64,000 nt of DNA from a virus, in the IMG/VR virus record IMGVR_UViG_3300026097_000009, positions 90,862 to 154,861 of that record, one strand, 5' to 3'. The notes under the pieces were generated by a model that was not told the origin of the DNA, did not search any database, and saw nothing but the letters and a program-made list of their open reading frames with translations. Made by a program: the position numbers and the translations under genes. Below, one piece after another: positions 53,230 through 61,382 of this stretch. The stretch's first letter is position 1; every line of letters begins with the position of its first letter.

Positions 53230-53435
53230 TCGTTATCCAAATCCATAACTTCGTGGGTTTGTTCGTGTTGCTGTTTATACAGTTTAGCAAGTTCGTCTTT
53301 AAGATGCAACCTCTTTTTCTTTTTTTCTGTCAACCCTAAATCATCGAAAGCTTGACCTTTTTCAATACGATCTATTTCTTTATTTAGGTATGCGTGTGTT
53401 TCTTCTAAAAATTTGATTCTATCTGCCAATGTCAT
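53226..53435 (-). CDS. Small coiled-coil protein, unknown
   Basis: 69 residues, one long charged helix: LADRIKFLEETHAYLNKEIDRIEKGQ, then EKKKKRLHLKDELAKLYKQQHEQTHE. Resembles YdcH/DUF465-type coiled coils in composition. Starts one base before the DpdA-like stop. Could be a partner for it or the 170-residue protein, based only on position. Confidence 0.5.
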   Translation of the reverse strand: MTLADRIKFLEETHAYLNKEIDRIEKGQAFDDLGLTEKKKKRLHLKDELAKLYKQQHEQTHEVMDLDNE

Positions 53436-54986
53436 TTACTTCTCCTTAAGAGATTCCTCTAATCTATCAAGTTCTAGATCTTCACGATCATCTGTCCACG
53501 GCTCTTCTTCTTCGCCTTCGTCGTTGACTTCGACAAACATGCGATTATACTCATTTGTCACACCGCCACGCAAACGAGCACCTTCTAGATCTTTTAAGAA
53601 ACTGTCTGCTTCTTTGATCATTGCAAATGCAGATTCTTTAGAATCACAGTCAAACAGTTCTTCCACAAACCGATCAAAGTATAGAATGTTGCGTGGTACC
53701 CAATCTGAATACTCATCACTCTTGTCTGCTTGCTTGACTTTCTTCCACTGTCTCCAATCTGGCTGTGCTTTTGCACGTTCAATATCCATTAGATTGTTAG
53801 CACGTTGTACTGCTACAATATGGCAGTATACATTGTGATTCATCATAAGTGCGTATGCAAACGAATCCCACGATGTTTTACCTTCCTTGCCGATCTTGTT
53901 AAGCATACCGGGTGCATAGTGACAGATATCAGCAACGGTTAATCGTCTGCCAATTTCTGACTCGAACGGGAATGGAATATCGTGTCGTTCTGCAAGTGCC
54001 TTGTTATCCGGAGCTTTGTCCATAATAACCGCCCAACGCTTTGCACTGTGCTGTGCATTAGTGTATACCAGTCCATGTGCTGTTGCAATAAACGGAGAAG
54101 CACAATCGAAACTGATAGTGAAGTTTTCATTCACATGCTTGCGAACTTGACGCTGAATAGAAGTTAAGTAGCACGACCAATCAAGTTGTGCAGTACCTAG
54201 GAAGTGCATCCAATCCTTGCCTTCCAGCATGCCGTCGAACTTCATGGTGATCAATCTTCGCAGTGTAATAGGCATCTTGCACATATTAGCACCGCCCATT
54301 GCCCAACCTTCGCAGGCCTTATCACCCCATACTGAAGGATCTGAAAACTCTTTAACACCTTCATACCACTCTTCCGCAGTTTCCCAATCCGAACCTTGCA
54401 AGACATTTAGGAACTTAGTTTGGCCTAATCTGCGCTCTAACCAGTATTTGTTGTTGAAGCGAGTCTTTTCCAAGCAATCTTCAAAACTCTTTAATCCAGT
54501 TTTCGGACTGTGAATATGATCGCATGCCCAAGTCGGAACATCAAGCGTCATTGACCAATCCGCCGTAAGTTCAAGCCAATTGAGGATTTTGTCACGAGTC
54601 TTGTTTGCTTCTGGGCCTTCAAAGTTTAACCAATCAAACTTGAGAATGCCTTTACCTACCTGATATCCGCCGGAGTCTCCTAAGATCATCGAAGTTGATC
54701 GATCTCTGTCGTGGATCATTGCATCTTGCACAAGACTTTTCTGTAAATCTAATTGTGCATGACCTGCAGAATACAACCCGTAGTCGTAAGTAAAATAGCC
54801 CTGTTCTTTGTTTAGAAAGTTCATGCCTTCAATACCACGATCAAACCCTTGAGGAATACGATCAGTGGGCACAAATTCTTCCTGCCTTTGCTTTGCAATG
54901 TATGTGCTAAAGAAACTGCTAATAGCAGGCAAATACACAGCATAGTCTTTCTGTAATGGTGTAAGATTTACTGGTGGATTCTTCAT
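53436..54986 (-). CDS. dpdA: DpdA-like DNA/tRNA guanine transglycosylase
   Basis: 516 residues. TGT-like TIM barrel: ILGDSGGYQVG (D104, the general catalytic Asp), TLDVPT near 148, FLNVLQGSD near 192, GWAMGG near 227, HFLGTAQLDW near 261, and FTISFDCASPF (D294, the nucleophile). Length and a long acidic C-terminal tail (EDLELDRLEESLKEK) are unlike tRNA TGTs; this fits the phage DpdA type, which exchanges guanine in DNA for a 7-deazaguanine. It overlaps the clamp-like gene by four bases. It could act on tRNA instead, so the DNA role is an inference from family and from co-transcribed FolE/QueD/QueE. Confidence 0.82.
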   Translation of the reverse strand: MKNPPVNLTPLQKDYAVYLPAISSFFSTYIAKQRQEEFVPTDRIPQGFDRGIEGMNFLNKEQGYFTYDYGLYSAGHAQLDLQKSLVQDAMIHDRDRSTSMILGDSGGYQVGKGILKFDWLNFEGPEANKTRDKILNWLELTADWSMTLDVPTWACDHIHSPKTGLKSFEDCLEKTRFNNKYWLERRLGQTKFLNVLQGSDWETAEEWYEGVKEFSDPSVWGDKACEGWAMGGANMCKMPITLRRLITMKFDGMLEGKDWMHFLGTAQLDWSCYLTSIQRQVRKHVNENFTISFDCASPFIATAHGLVYTNAQHSAKRWAVIMDKAPDNKALAERHDIPFPFESEIGRRLTVADICHYAPGMLNKIGKEGKTSWDSFAYALMMNHNVYCHIVAVQRANNLMDIERAKAQPDWRQWKKVKQADKSDEYSDWVPRNILYFDRFVEELFDCDSKESAFAMIKEADSFLKDLEGARLRGGVTNEYNRMFVEVNDEGEEEEPWTDDREDLELDRLEESLKEK

Positions 54987-55720
54987 GATGCCTGCGCTGG
55001 AATAATGTATTTGTAGTTTGCCAATCCTGAATCTAGTGTGATCTGGATTGCACCTTCGTTTGATAAACTCATTTTTGTGTTGTTTACATCAGCAATTTTA
55101 AGAATTGCAAGAATTTGTGATACAGGCCAAGCCCATCCTTTATCCATTTTGCCATCTACGCCCATTGCAAATACAAATTCGCCGCCGTGTGTGCTTGCAT
55201 CTCCAAACACAAACTTTAAGTTGCCGTCTTCTGTTTTAGCAACAAACGTAGGATGTTCAGAGTTTGCACCTGCCTGGAAGTTAAAACGCTGTACTGCCGC
55301 AACACTAGGCTCGATTTCTACATCCCAGTTTACACCACGGAACTTCACAGTCTTCATCTTTTCGTTGATGATTTCTTGATTCATAAAGCGATAATCGTTT
55401 TTAAAATCACCTGCCGCATTTTCGAAGTGAATCCCAACAGGAATGTCAACACCGTTGCGTTCTGCATTTTTGATTGTGATCTTTGCGTCTTCTTTGTACT
55501 CAGCACCGTCTAGCAGATACTTCAGCTTTTGCAGTGCAGGCATACCGAACACACCCATCATATCCGGGTAAGTGTTGTGTGTTTCTGCTTCCATAATGAC
55601 AGAACGATCGTCTGCCATAGAGTTGAACACAGTCTTGTCTTCCGAACCTGTGACCTTTACGGTTGTAAGGAAACCAAGATTCTGTGTGTGATTTACAATG
55701 TCTTGTAAGATGTCTTTCAT
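54983..55720 (-). CDS. Sliding-clamp-like protein (gp45-like candidate)
   Basis: 245 residues. Two similar halves with beta-strand alternation, for example VFGMPALQKLKYLL and NDYRFMNQEIINEKMKTVKFRG, ending LDSGLANYKYIIPA, as in PCNA/gp45-type clamps. Location between the DNA polymerase and DpdA-like genes fits a polymerase clamp. Sequence identity with T4 gp45 is not obvious and the length is a little greater than T4 gp45 (228). A promoter candidate and a 36-base gap precede it. Confidence 0.5.
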   Translation of the reverse strand: MKDILQDIVNHTQNLGFLTTVKVTGSEDKTVFNSMADDRSVIMEAETHNTYPDMMGVFGMPALQKLKYLLDGAEYKEDAKITIKNAERNGVDIPVGIHFENAAGDFKNDYRFMNQEIINEKMKTVKFRGVNWDVEIEPSVAAVQRFNFQAGANSEHPTFVAKTEDGNLKFVFGDASTHGGEFVFAMGVDGKMDKGWAWPVSQILAILKIADVNNTKMSLSNEGAIQITLDSGLANYKYIIPAQAS

Positions 55721-55736
55721 TTATTTTCTCCGTATA

Positions 55737-55764
55737 ATGATAGTATATAGGTTTGTTTAGTCAA
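55737..55764 (-). promoter_or_regulatory. Sigma70-like promoter candidate for the clamp-like gene
   Basis: On the minus strand TTGACT at 55764-55759 (overlapping the polymerase stop codon) and TATCAT at 55742-55737, 16 bases apart. A GGAG ribosome binding site follows, then ATG 55720. The -10 box is one base off consensus. It would allow the clamp to DpdA segment to be expressed apart from the polymerase. Confidence 0.4.
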
Positions 55765-58426
55765 AGTCAAATAATTTGTTGAATGTGTTATCGCTTCGAG
55801 TAGAAGAAATATCCCAATCCAACACTCCGATAAGGTTTTTTAGTTTTTCGTCAATCACTGTTGTTTCCATTGCGGAATCGTCGAACGGCAACTCTTTAAA
55901 CCAATCCGGTAATCTCAGCTCATCCACTGGATAAGCCACTGAAGTGAAGCTCATTGGATTATCCTTGAGCTTGCACACAATTACCTTTGCACCGTCTGTA
56001 ATGCTCATAGAATACTTGTCATCGTTCATACGCTTGAGCGTATTCCAGTTGATCGAGGCACGAACGTGTCCAGGCATATTAGTCTTGCCCGCTTTCTTTT
56101 CTTTTGCCTTGTATTCTGTGATTTTGTTTGCTCGCTTGGGCGAACCTTTTTCCCAACCCGGGCGAGCTTTAAAGTCTGTGCGGAATGCTGTGATATATTC
56201 AAGACAGTCTTCTTTGCTGTATCCTTCTAGTACCATAAGCAGTACGTTTGTAAGGAATTCCTGAATTGCTACTGGTGTATCTGAACGCTTGAGATCAAGC
56301 CCCATAGGTTTCATCTTTCCAGACTTGCCGTCTACGTCTAAACGCTTGCCTTCATTGTCGTATACAAGAGCCGCATAGCGTTTTTTAGTAATGAACAGAC
56401 CTTTTGATGCTACAATCTCGCGACCTGCTTTGATTACTTCTCCGCGTGTCTTAGGACAGTGAAACGCATCTTGCATAAACTTAGGGAATGTATCACTGGC
56501 AGAGTCGCCTATTGTGTCATACAGTTCAATCACTGAATCTTTGGTCCACGGTACTGATCCGTTTTCAATATCATCTCTCAGCGTAGTGTATGCAGAAAAA
56601 TAACAAGAGTCTGTATCACCATAGATAATTGCTTTACCTACGTGATCATATTCGCCTGTGATAATCTCGTTGATCTTACCAGCCATGTGTTTTGTGATCT
56701 GCCTACCAGTTAGTGTGGTACTTTGACCGATCCTGTTATCAAAGAAACGACATCCTGCGTTTAGGATTGCACCGTATAACGAGTTCAAGTTAATCTTTTT
56801 AACCAATTGTCGTTTGTCCCAATATTCAGTTTCAATATCATTGCCCGCACCGATAGCTTCTTTTAGTTTTTTCTGCATGTCTTTGCGTTCTGCATACCAA
56901 CGCTTTAGCAGTCCGGGAATAATACCTTCTTTCTCATAGGTAAAGATTGTGCCATTTGCACTTAACACCCACGGCTGATTAGAGTTAAAGATAAGTTCAT
57001 AGATCTGTGCGGCACTTAGCGTGTCACTGCCGCCTTCTTCCCAATCGATAGTAATTTCTCTGCCAACTTCTTGCTCCATAACCGCAGTGTATTCTAAACT
57101 ACCAAATACTCCTTCCCAAGCACCGGCAAAACTTTTACCTTTACCCATCTGTGCTTCAAGGAATGCTTTTGTTCCGTCTTGACGCAGTTGTCCTACAATA
57201 GTCTCTGGACCCATATTAAGGGCACGAATCACTGACGGATACAGTGAGTTGATATCCACACTTCCGATCCATTCATGAATGCCTTTTTTAGGAAATGCAA
57301 CATATGCTCCGGCGGCCGCTGTGTTTTCTAGTTGATCTCGTCTAATTCTGTTTGGGACGACAAACCCTCGACGATGTGCTTCATTGATAATTGCCTGCTC
57401 CGTCACCGCAACAGCACCCATTGTGGTTTGGATTAACACAGTGTTTTCGTGTGCAATTGTGTTTGCAAGATCAATAAACTTCAGCTTCTTGTCTAGCTTG
57501 TCTAACAGTGCGGTATCCTGTCTGTTATATTCAATGAACGTTTTGAAGTCGTTGTTATATAACTGATCCAGTGTGCCTTCATAGACAGTTTTGTTTTCGC
57601 CAATCTCCATTTCACCGATGGCATCCAGTCGATAGGTATGGCGTTCTTCATAGGTATACTTTCTGTAAAGTTCTAAGCTGTCAACGTGTACCCTACCAAT
57701 AAGATCGTAAGTCACACTCATCTTACCGAACTTTTCAAACTCACGTTTTTTAGGAAGTTGATTCCACAAACAGAAACGACGAGTGTCTTCCTTGGAAAGA
57801 ACCTTAATCACACGGTTCACTGTATAGGGAATATCAAAACCTTCTGAGTTCCAACCACTTAACACATCGGCATCTTCGATGATATCCAAAAATGTATCTA
57901 GCATTTTTCGTTCGCTGTCAAACAACATCATGTTGTCGAAGTCTTTGGTTGCTTCCTCAGCTTCCGCCATACTCATAGTCTTCGGTGGAATGGCAAGACA
58001 GATAAGACTGTCCATCCACTGCAAATGTATAGCAATCGAAGTGATCGGCATAAATGCATCTTCTGGAGATGCATAGCCACGTTCTGGATCAAAATCAACC
58101 TCGATATCGAAGAATGCCACGTTCAGTTTAGGTGCATCTGCATTTAGATAGTTGTCTTCTAAACAGCGATAGATCGGATTAATATCACTTTCGTATTGTT
58201 TTTTATTGGAATGAATTTTTAATTCTTTGTGTAGCTCTTTGAGGTTCTTACAGGAAACTCTGCTTACAGGGTTGCCATAAATTGATTGGTACTTGCCTGA
58301 AGGATCATCATAGTAAAAGATGTGACGTGCAGGGTATTCTTTGTATTGTCGTTTCCCGTTGCTGTCTCTTTCAACAACGTGAATGACATCCTGATCTCGA
58401 TCGTAATATGCGTCGACGTAGCTCAT
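55757..58426 (-). CDS. 43: DNA polymerase, family B (gp43-like)
   Basis: 889 residues (T4 gp43: 898). Exonuclease motifs: FFDIEVDFD (D107, E109), LSGWNSEGFDIPYT and YNRQDTALLD. Polymerase motifs: SVDINSLYPSVIRALN near 388, KKINLNSLYGAILNAG near 555, and IYGDTDSCYFS near 598. Complete order and spacing of gp43, so it should be the replicative polymerase with proofreading. It is transcribed from the promoter at 58806-58834, together with 58505-58777. The leader carries small hairpins described separately. AAGGAG lies 5 bases before the ATG. Confidence 0.95.
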   Translation of the reverse strand: MSYVDAYYDRDQDVIHVVERDSNGKRQYKEYPARHIFYYDDPSGKYQSIYGNPVSRVSCKNLKELHKELKIHSNKKQYESDINPIYRCLEDNYLNADAPKLNVAFFDIEVDFDPERGYASPEDAFMPITSIAIHLQWMDSLICLAIPPKTMSMAEAEEATKDFDNMMLFDSERKMLDTFLDIIEDADVLSGWNSEGFDIPYTVNRVIKVLSKEDTRRFCLWNQLPKKREFEKFGKMSVTYDLIGRVHVDSLELYRKYTYEERHTYRLDAIGEMEIGENKTVYEGTLDQLYNNDFKTFIEYNRQDTALLDKLDKKLKFIDLANTIAHENTVLIQTTMGAVAVTEQAIINEAHRRGFVVPNRIRRDQLENTAAAGAYVAFPKKGIHEWIGSVDINSLYPSVIRALNMGPETIVGQLRQDGTKAFLEAQMGKGKSFAGAWEGVFGSLEYTAVMEQEVGREITIDWEEGGSDTLSAAQIYELIFNSNQPWVLSANGTIFTYEKEGIIPGLLKRWYAERKDMQKKLKEAIGAGNDIETEYWDKRQLVKKINLNSLYGAILNAGCRFFDNRIGQSTTLTGRQITKHMAGKINEIITGEYDHVGKAIIYGDTDSCYFSAYTTLRDDIENGSVPWTKDSVIELYDTIGDSASDTFPKFMQDAFHCPKTRGEVIKAGREIVASKGLFITKKRYAALVYDNEGKRLDVDGKSGKMKPMGLDLKRSDTPVAIQEFLTNVLLMVLEGYSKEDCLEYITAFRTDFKARPGWEKGSPKRANKITEYKAKEKKAGKTNMPGHVRASINWNTLKRMNDDKYSMSITDGAKVIVCKLKDNPMSFTSVAYPVDELRLPDWFKELPFDDSAMETTVIDEKLKNLIGVLDWDISSTRSDNTFNKLFDFD

Positions 58427-58439
58427 TGTTCTCCTTGTT

Positions 58440-58484
58440 GCGACTTCTGGCTCGCTTGACCTAACATGCGGTTTATGGCCCGCA
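58440..58484 (-). promoter_or_regulatory. Two hairpins with 8-base loops before the polymerase gene
   Basis: On the minus strand, a 5-bp stem with an 8-base loop (58484-58467) is followed by a 4-bp stem with an 8-base loop (58455-58440), which ends 4 bases before the ribosome binding site of the polymerase. T4 gp43 represses its own translation by binding a hairpin with an 8-base loop at this place. The loop sequences here differ from T4. A 14-codon frame (58468-58426, ATG to TGA overlapping the polymerase ATG) occupies the same DNA. Confidence 0.35.
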
Positions 58485-58504
58485 GACCTTGTTCTTGATT
58501 TTAT

Positions 58505-58777
58505 TTATTCTCGGTTATCTTCTGGTAGATTTTTTGTGATGCCTAGAATGCCTTCGATTTCTTCCCATTCTTCCTGATGCTTATACCATTCGTCTTTGTG
58601 GGCGATTTTAATACTCTTGTTAATAATAGCGGGTTTGATTTGCAGTTCTTCCGCTACGGCCTTCACAGTTTCTTTCAGTCCTTCCTGTAGGTCTTCAACT
58701 TCTCTTAACACGTTTGAGCCTTCGCGGATCAAACGTTCCAATTTTGCCTTTTCTTCAGGACCATAGATTTTTGACAT
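58505..58777 (-). CDS. Small helical protein, possible DsbA-type DNA-binding factor
   Basis: 90 residues from ATG 58777, which has AAGGAG upstream and starts MSKIYGPEEKAKLERLIREG; a longer frame would begin inside the promoter. Helical: SNVLREVEDLQEGLKETVKAVAEELQIKPAIINKSIKIAHKDEWYKHQ. Size, charge and KPAIINKSIKIAHK resemble small DNA-binding proteins of T4-like phages such as dsbA, but the match is by feel, not alignment. First gene after the promoter, directly before the polymerase. Confidence 0.5.
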   Translation of the reverse strand: MSKIYGPEEKAKLERLIREGSNVLREVEDLQEGLKETVKAVAEELQIKPAIINKSIKIAHKDEWYKHQEEWEEIEGILGITKNLPEDNRE

Positions 58778-58805
58778 TGTTGTATTTCTCCTTGATAATA
58801 TATAG

Positions 58806-58834
58806 ATTATACAGCCACAAAAAAGGCTGGTCAA
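58806..58834 (-). promoter_or_regulatory. Sigma70 promoter before the polymerase operon
   Basis: Minus-strand TTGACC (58834-58829) and exact TATAAT (58811-58806), 17 bases apart. The start site would be near 58799, then AAGGAG and ATG 58777. The -35 box and spacer lie inside the hairpin of the terminator of the preceding gene, so end of one unit and start of the next are fused into 30 bases. This is a very convincing host-type promoter. Confidence 0.7.
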
Positions 58835-58851
58835 GTGTTATTTGCCAGCCT
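58817..58851 (-). terminator. Intrinsic terminator after the 800-residue protein gene
   Basis: Minus strand: AGGCTGG stem (58851-58845) and CCAGCCT (58830-58824), 7 bp, 14-base loop, followed by a run of six T (58824-58819). Starts 8 bases after the stop codon at 58859. The long loop is unusual and holds part of the next promoter. Confidence 0.7.
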
Positions 58852-58858
58852 CTGATGC

Positions 58859-61261
58859 TTACTTTGATTCGTTCAGAACGTCTGTGAGTTCAAAAACGCC
58901 GCCATTGCGCTCGTAAATTACACCTGCATATAATTCTGCTTTAGAGCTTTCTGTGAATTTGTTAGAAGCCACACGCTTCGCCCAGGTCCACAATTTTGTG
59001 TCAACAGGATCAATTTTTTGTTGTCCGCCACTTTCACGAACAATTTTCATTGCTTCTTCAAATGATAGTTTATCGTTGTTCATGAACTTTTCAAAACTTT
59101 CGTTGATGCTTTCGCCCATGCTTGTTTGAAATTGATCCATCTTTTTAGCTTTCTGCATAAGGGCCTGATTTTTAGGATCTTTCATTTGCTGAGGTGTCGC
59201 ACCAATTATTCTTTGACCTTGGGGTGATTTAATCTTCTTTTGCCCTTCGGGAGACAACACCATTTGCAATAATTCCATTGCTTTGTTTTTATCACCGCCT
59301 AGTTTTTTAGTGTACATCTGTAGGATTTTATCTTTCATCCCTTGCGGCATTTGATTGAACATGTCGTTTTCGTTAATGCTTTCGTTCATGCCAGCCTTGC
59401 CTTCTTCGCCTTCGATGTAGGCATGAAGTGTCATCATTGTGCCATGCATTCTGGCCAGTTTGTTCTGGAACCATTCTTCCATTTCAAAGCCCATTTTAAA
59501 GTGACCTTTGATTTCTTCAGCGGCATATTTGATGAACTCTAATTGTCCCATTGCCATATCAATCTCATCTGCTTGATCGATTGCTTGCTCTGGGCTTGCT
59601 GTCATTTCTTGATCTGGATCTACTGGCATGTCCATGTCAAACTCTAGATCGTCTTCTGCAAGTTCTTCGTTCATTGAAGCATGCTTTGCGGCCATCTGCT
59701 TTTTATACTTTGCAGAACCCTTAGGGTGCTTGCTCTTGCCTTCTTCAACTGATTCGTCTTTCTTGCCGAAGTATTTCTTCTGCTTGTCAGTCATGCCCTT
59801 TTTACCAGACTCTTCTTTGCCGCCTTTTTCTTTGGCATCTTTAGCCGCTTTTTTCATTGGCTCTTTCTTGTCGCCATCCTTGTCTAGGTCAAGAAAGTCT
59901 GGCTTGCTTTTTGCTTCGACCATACGCATAAAACTTTCACGGAACGAGTTTCTGTCGAAATCTTCTTTGTTTAATTCACTATGAAGGAAATCACCTGCTT
60001 GTTCTGCCGCTTCTGCTTGTGCGTCTGGACCGTCATGTAATGCATCCATGACTATGCCAATAGCCTTTTCATAGACAGACCCTTCTGGAGCATCACCATT
60101 TCTCAAATAGTCGCCTAGTTCGTCTGCAATGTCGTCGGCCATATCATTGCCTTCCATTGCACCTTTTTGAATTTCATTGATATCACCCATAAGTCTTGCA
60201 TACATTGAGTTTGGATCTGCTGGCTTGGCATTACCACCTACTACACTTTCGTCTTGCTTGTTCAACTGAGCACGAATCTTACGGAACAGTTCTTCTTCTC
60301 GACCTATTTCCATACTGCTTCCGCCATAATCAACTGCCATCTTATTCAATTCTGCATCACTGGCATTTTTGATTTTATCTAGCATTTCTTTGCTATACTT
60401 GCTGAGATCGATGTCAGCCTCTTCTTCTAAACTTTCGTCATACTGCGAGTCGAGGTAGTCAGCCAGTTCTTCTGGATCAATACCAAATGCTTCAGCGGCT
60501 TCGTCCTGTGCTTCTTCTGGCTCCATGCCCTTGTCCATCATAACTTCTTTGAGTTTCAGGATGGCTTCTACAGTTTCACTGTCAAGACTTCCGGCACCCT
60601 CTTGAATGCTTTCGCCGATACCGATAGCACTTGATACTGAACGAGCAAGATCTTCATCTGCTTCACTTGCACCTGTGATCTTTAGAAGGTCGTCTATCAT
60701 TGCTGAAGTGATTGGTGAGTTGTCCGGATCATCTAAAAATGCATCAATCTCAGCATTATCCATGTCAGTAATGTCTTTGCCTAGTTTTTCTTGATAGGCT
60801 TCCCACTCATTCTCTTCCCAGCCGTCTGGACTAACACCAGTGGCTGTCATCGACTTGATCCAACCCATTGGTAGTGCGTCACCGTTATCGCCTCTGTAGT
60901 CATCATACTTTAGAACCCACTGGGTAAGTTCTTCAGTTTTGTCGCTAAGATCCATATCTGCTTCTTGAATACTTGCCTCAGGAAGTCCGGCCAATCTTCT
61001 TAACTCTGCTTCTTCAAAACTTTCATTGGTTTTCTTTTTAGGAGCACCCTTTTTTGCTTTGGTAAAGTCTTCGAGGTCCGACTTACTCATTTTCATCATC
61101 TCAGCACTGGCAGTTCCCGCTTTGGGCTTTGTGCCTTCTTTTTTGTGCTTGAGAGCAATGCGAGCCGCAGTAGCTTGATTTTTGCTTTCTGCCTTTTCTG
61201 ATACAACTTCAACGTCTTCGTTAAGTTGATTTAGTGTTCCGAGTAGATTTCTAAAATCCAT
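58859..61261 (-). CDS. Large acidic protein, probable internal/scaffold-like, many protease sites
   Basis: 800 residues. No globular enzyme motif; charged, Glu/Asp/Lys/Met-rich, with long helices. Motifs like the T4 prohead-protease consensus (L/I-x-E before A/S/G) occur at L93-P-E95/A, I98-Q-E100/A, I219-Q-E221/G, I718-N-E720/S and others. Near residue 455-505 is an EF-hand-like DLDKDGDKKEP with a basic KKGMTDKQKKYFGKK module, common in marine myophage proteins. The N-terminal ~95 residues could be removed to release the rest. Its ATG overlaps the stop of the 39-residue gene (TAATG). Role as internal head protein or scaffold is inferred. Confidence 0.55.
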   Translation of the reverse strand: MDFRNLLGTLNQLNEDVEVVSEKAESKNQATAARIALKHKKEGTKPKAGTASAEMMKMSKSDLEDFTKAKKGAPKKKTNESFEEAELRRLAGLPEASIQEADMDLSDKTEELTQWVLKYDDYRGDNGDALPMGWIKSMTATGVSPDGWEENEWEAYQEKLGKDITDMDNAEIDAFLDDPDNSPITSAMIDDLLKITGASEADEDLARSVSSAIGIGESIQEGAGSLDSETVEAILKLKEVMMDKGMEPEEAQDEAAEAFGIDPEELADYLDSQYDESLEEEADIDLSKYSKEMLDKIKNASDAELNKMAVDYGGSSMEIGREEELFRKIRAQLNKQDESVVGGNAKPADPNSMYARLMGDINEIQKGAMEGNDMADDIADELGDYLRNGDAPEGSVYEKAIGIVMDALHDGPDAQAEAAEQAGDFLHSELNKEDFDRNSFRESFMRMVEAKSKPDFLDLDKDGDKKEPMKKAAKDAKEKGGKEESGKKGMTDKQKKYFGKKDESVEEGKSKHPKGSAKYKKQMAAKHASMNEELAEDDLEFDMDMPVDPDQEMTASPEQAIDQADEIDMAMGQLEFIKYAAEEIKGHFKMGFEMEEWFQNKLARMHGTMMTLHAYIEGEEGKAGMNESINENDMFNQMPQGMKDKILQMYTKKLGGDKNKAMELLQMVLSPEGQKKIKSPQGQRIIGATPQQMKDPKNQALMQKAKKMDQFQTSMGESINESFEKFMNNDKLSFEEAMKIVRESGGQQKIDPVDTKLWTWAKRVASNKFTESSKAELYAGVIYERNGGVFELTDVLNESK

Positions 61262-61380
61262 TACTTTTTCCTTTTACCTGCACAGTGTGCTTTTTGACTA
61301 AAACCTTTTGGATTTGAACAATTTATAGAACTTTTGTATTTTTTGCTCCACTTCTCTGTCAAAATCTCTGATATACGCAT
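61261..61380 (-). CDS. 39-residue Cys-containing small protein
   Basis: A short frame from ATG 61380 to TAA overlapping the next ATG (TAATG), with AAAAGA close upstream. Sequence MRISEILTEKWSKKYKSS then INCSNPKGFSQKAHCAGKRK. The N-terminus has the IS-EI-LTE type start seen in several genes of this block; the C-terminal NCSNPKGFSQKAHC-G-KKK is a small basic module with two Cys that I have seen fused to larger phage proteins. Likely real, function unknown. Confidence 0.65.
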   Translation of the reverse strand: MRISEILTEKWSKKYKSSINCSNPKGFSQKAHCAGKRKK

Positions 61381-61382
61381 AT

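Noticed and set aside
61330-61370. TTGACA-like promoter inside the 39-residue gene
   Set aside because: Exact -35 but a weak -10 at 18 bases, entirely within codons of the small gene; chance match likely.
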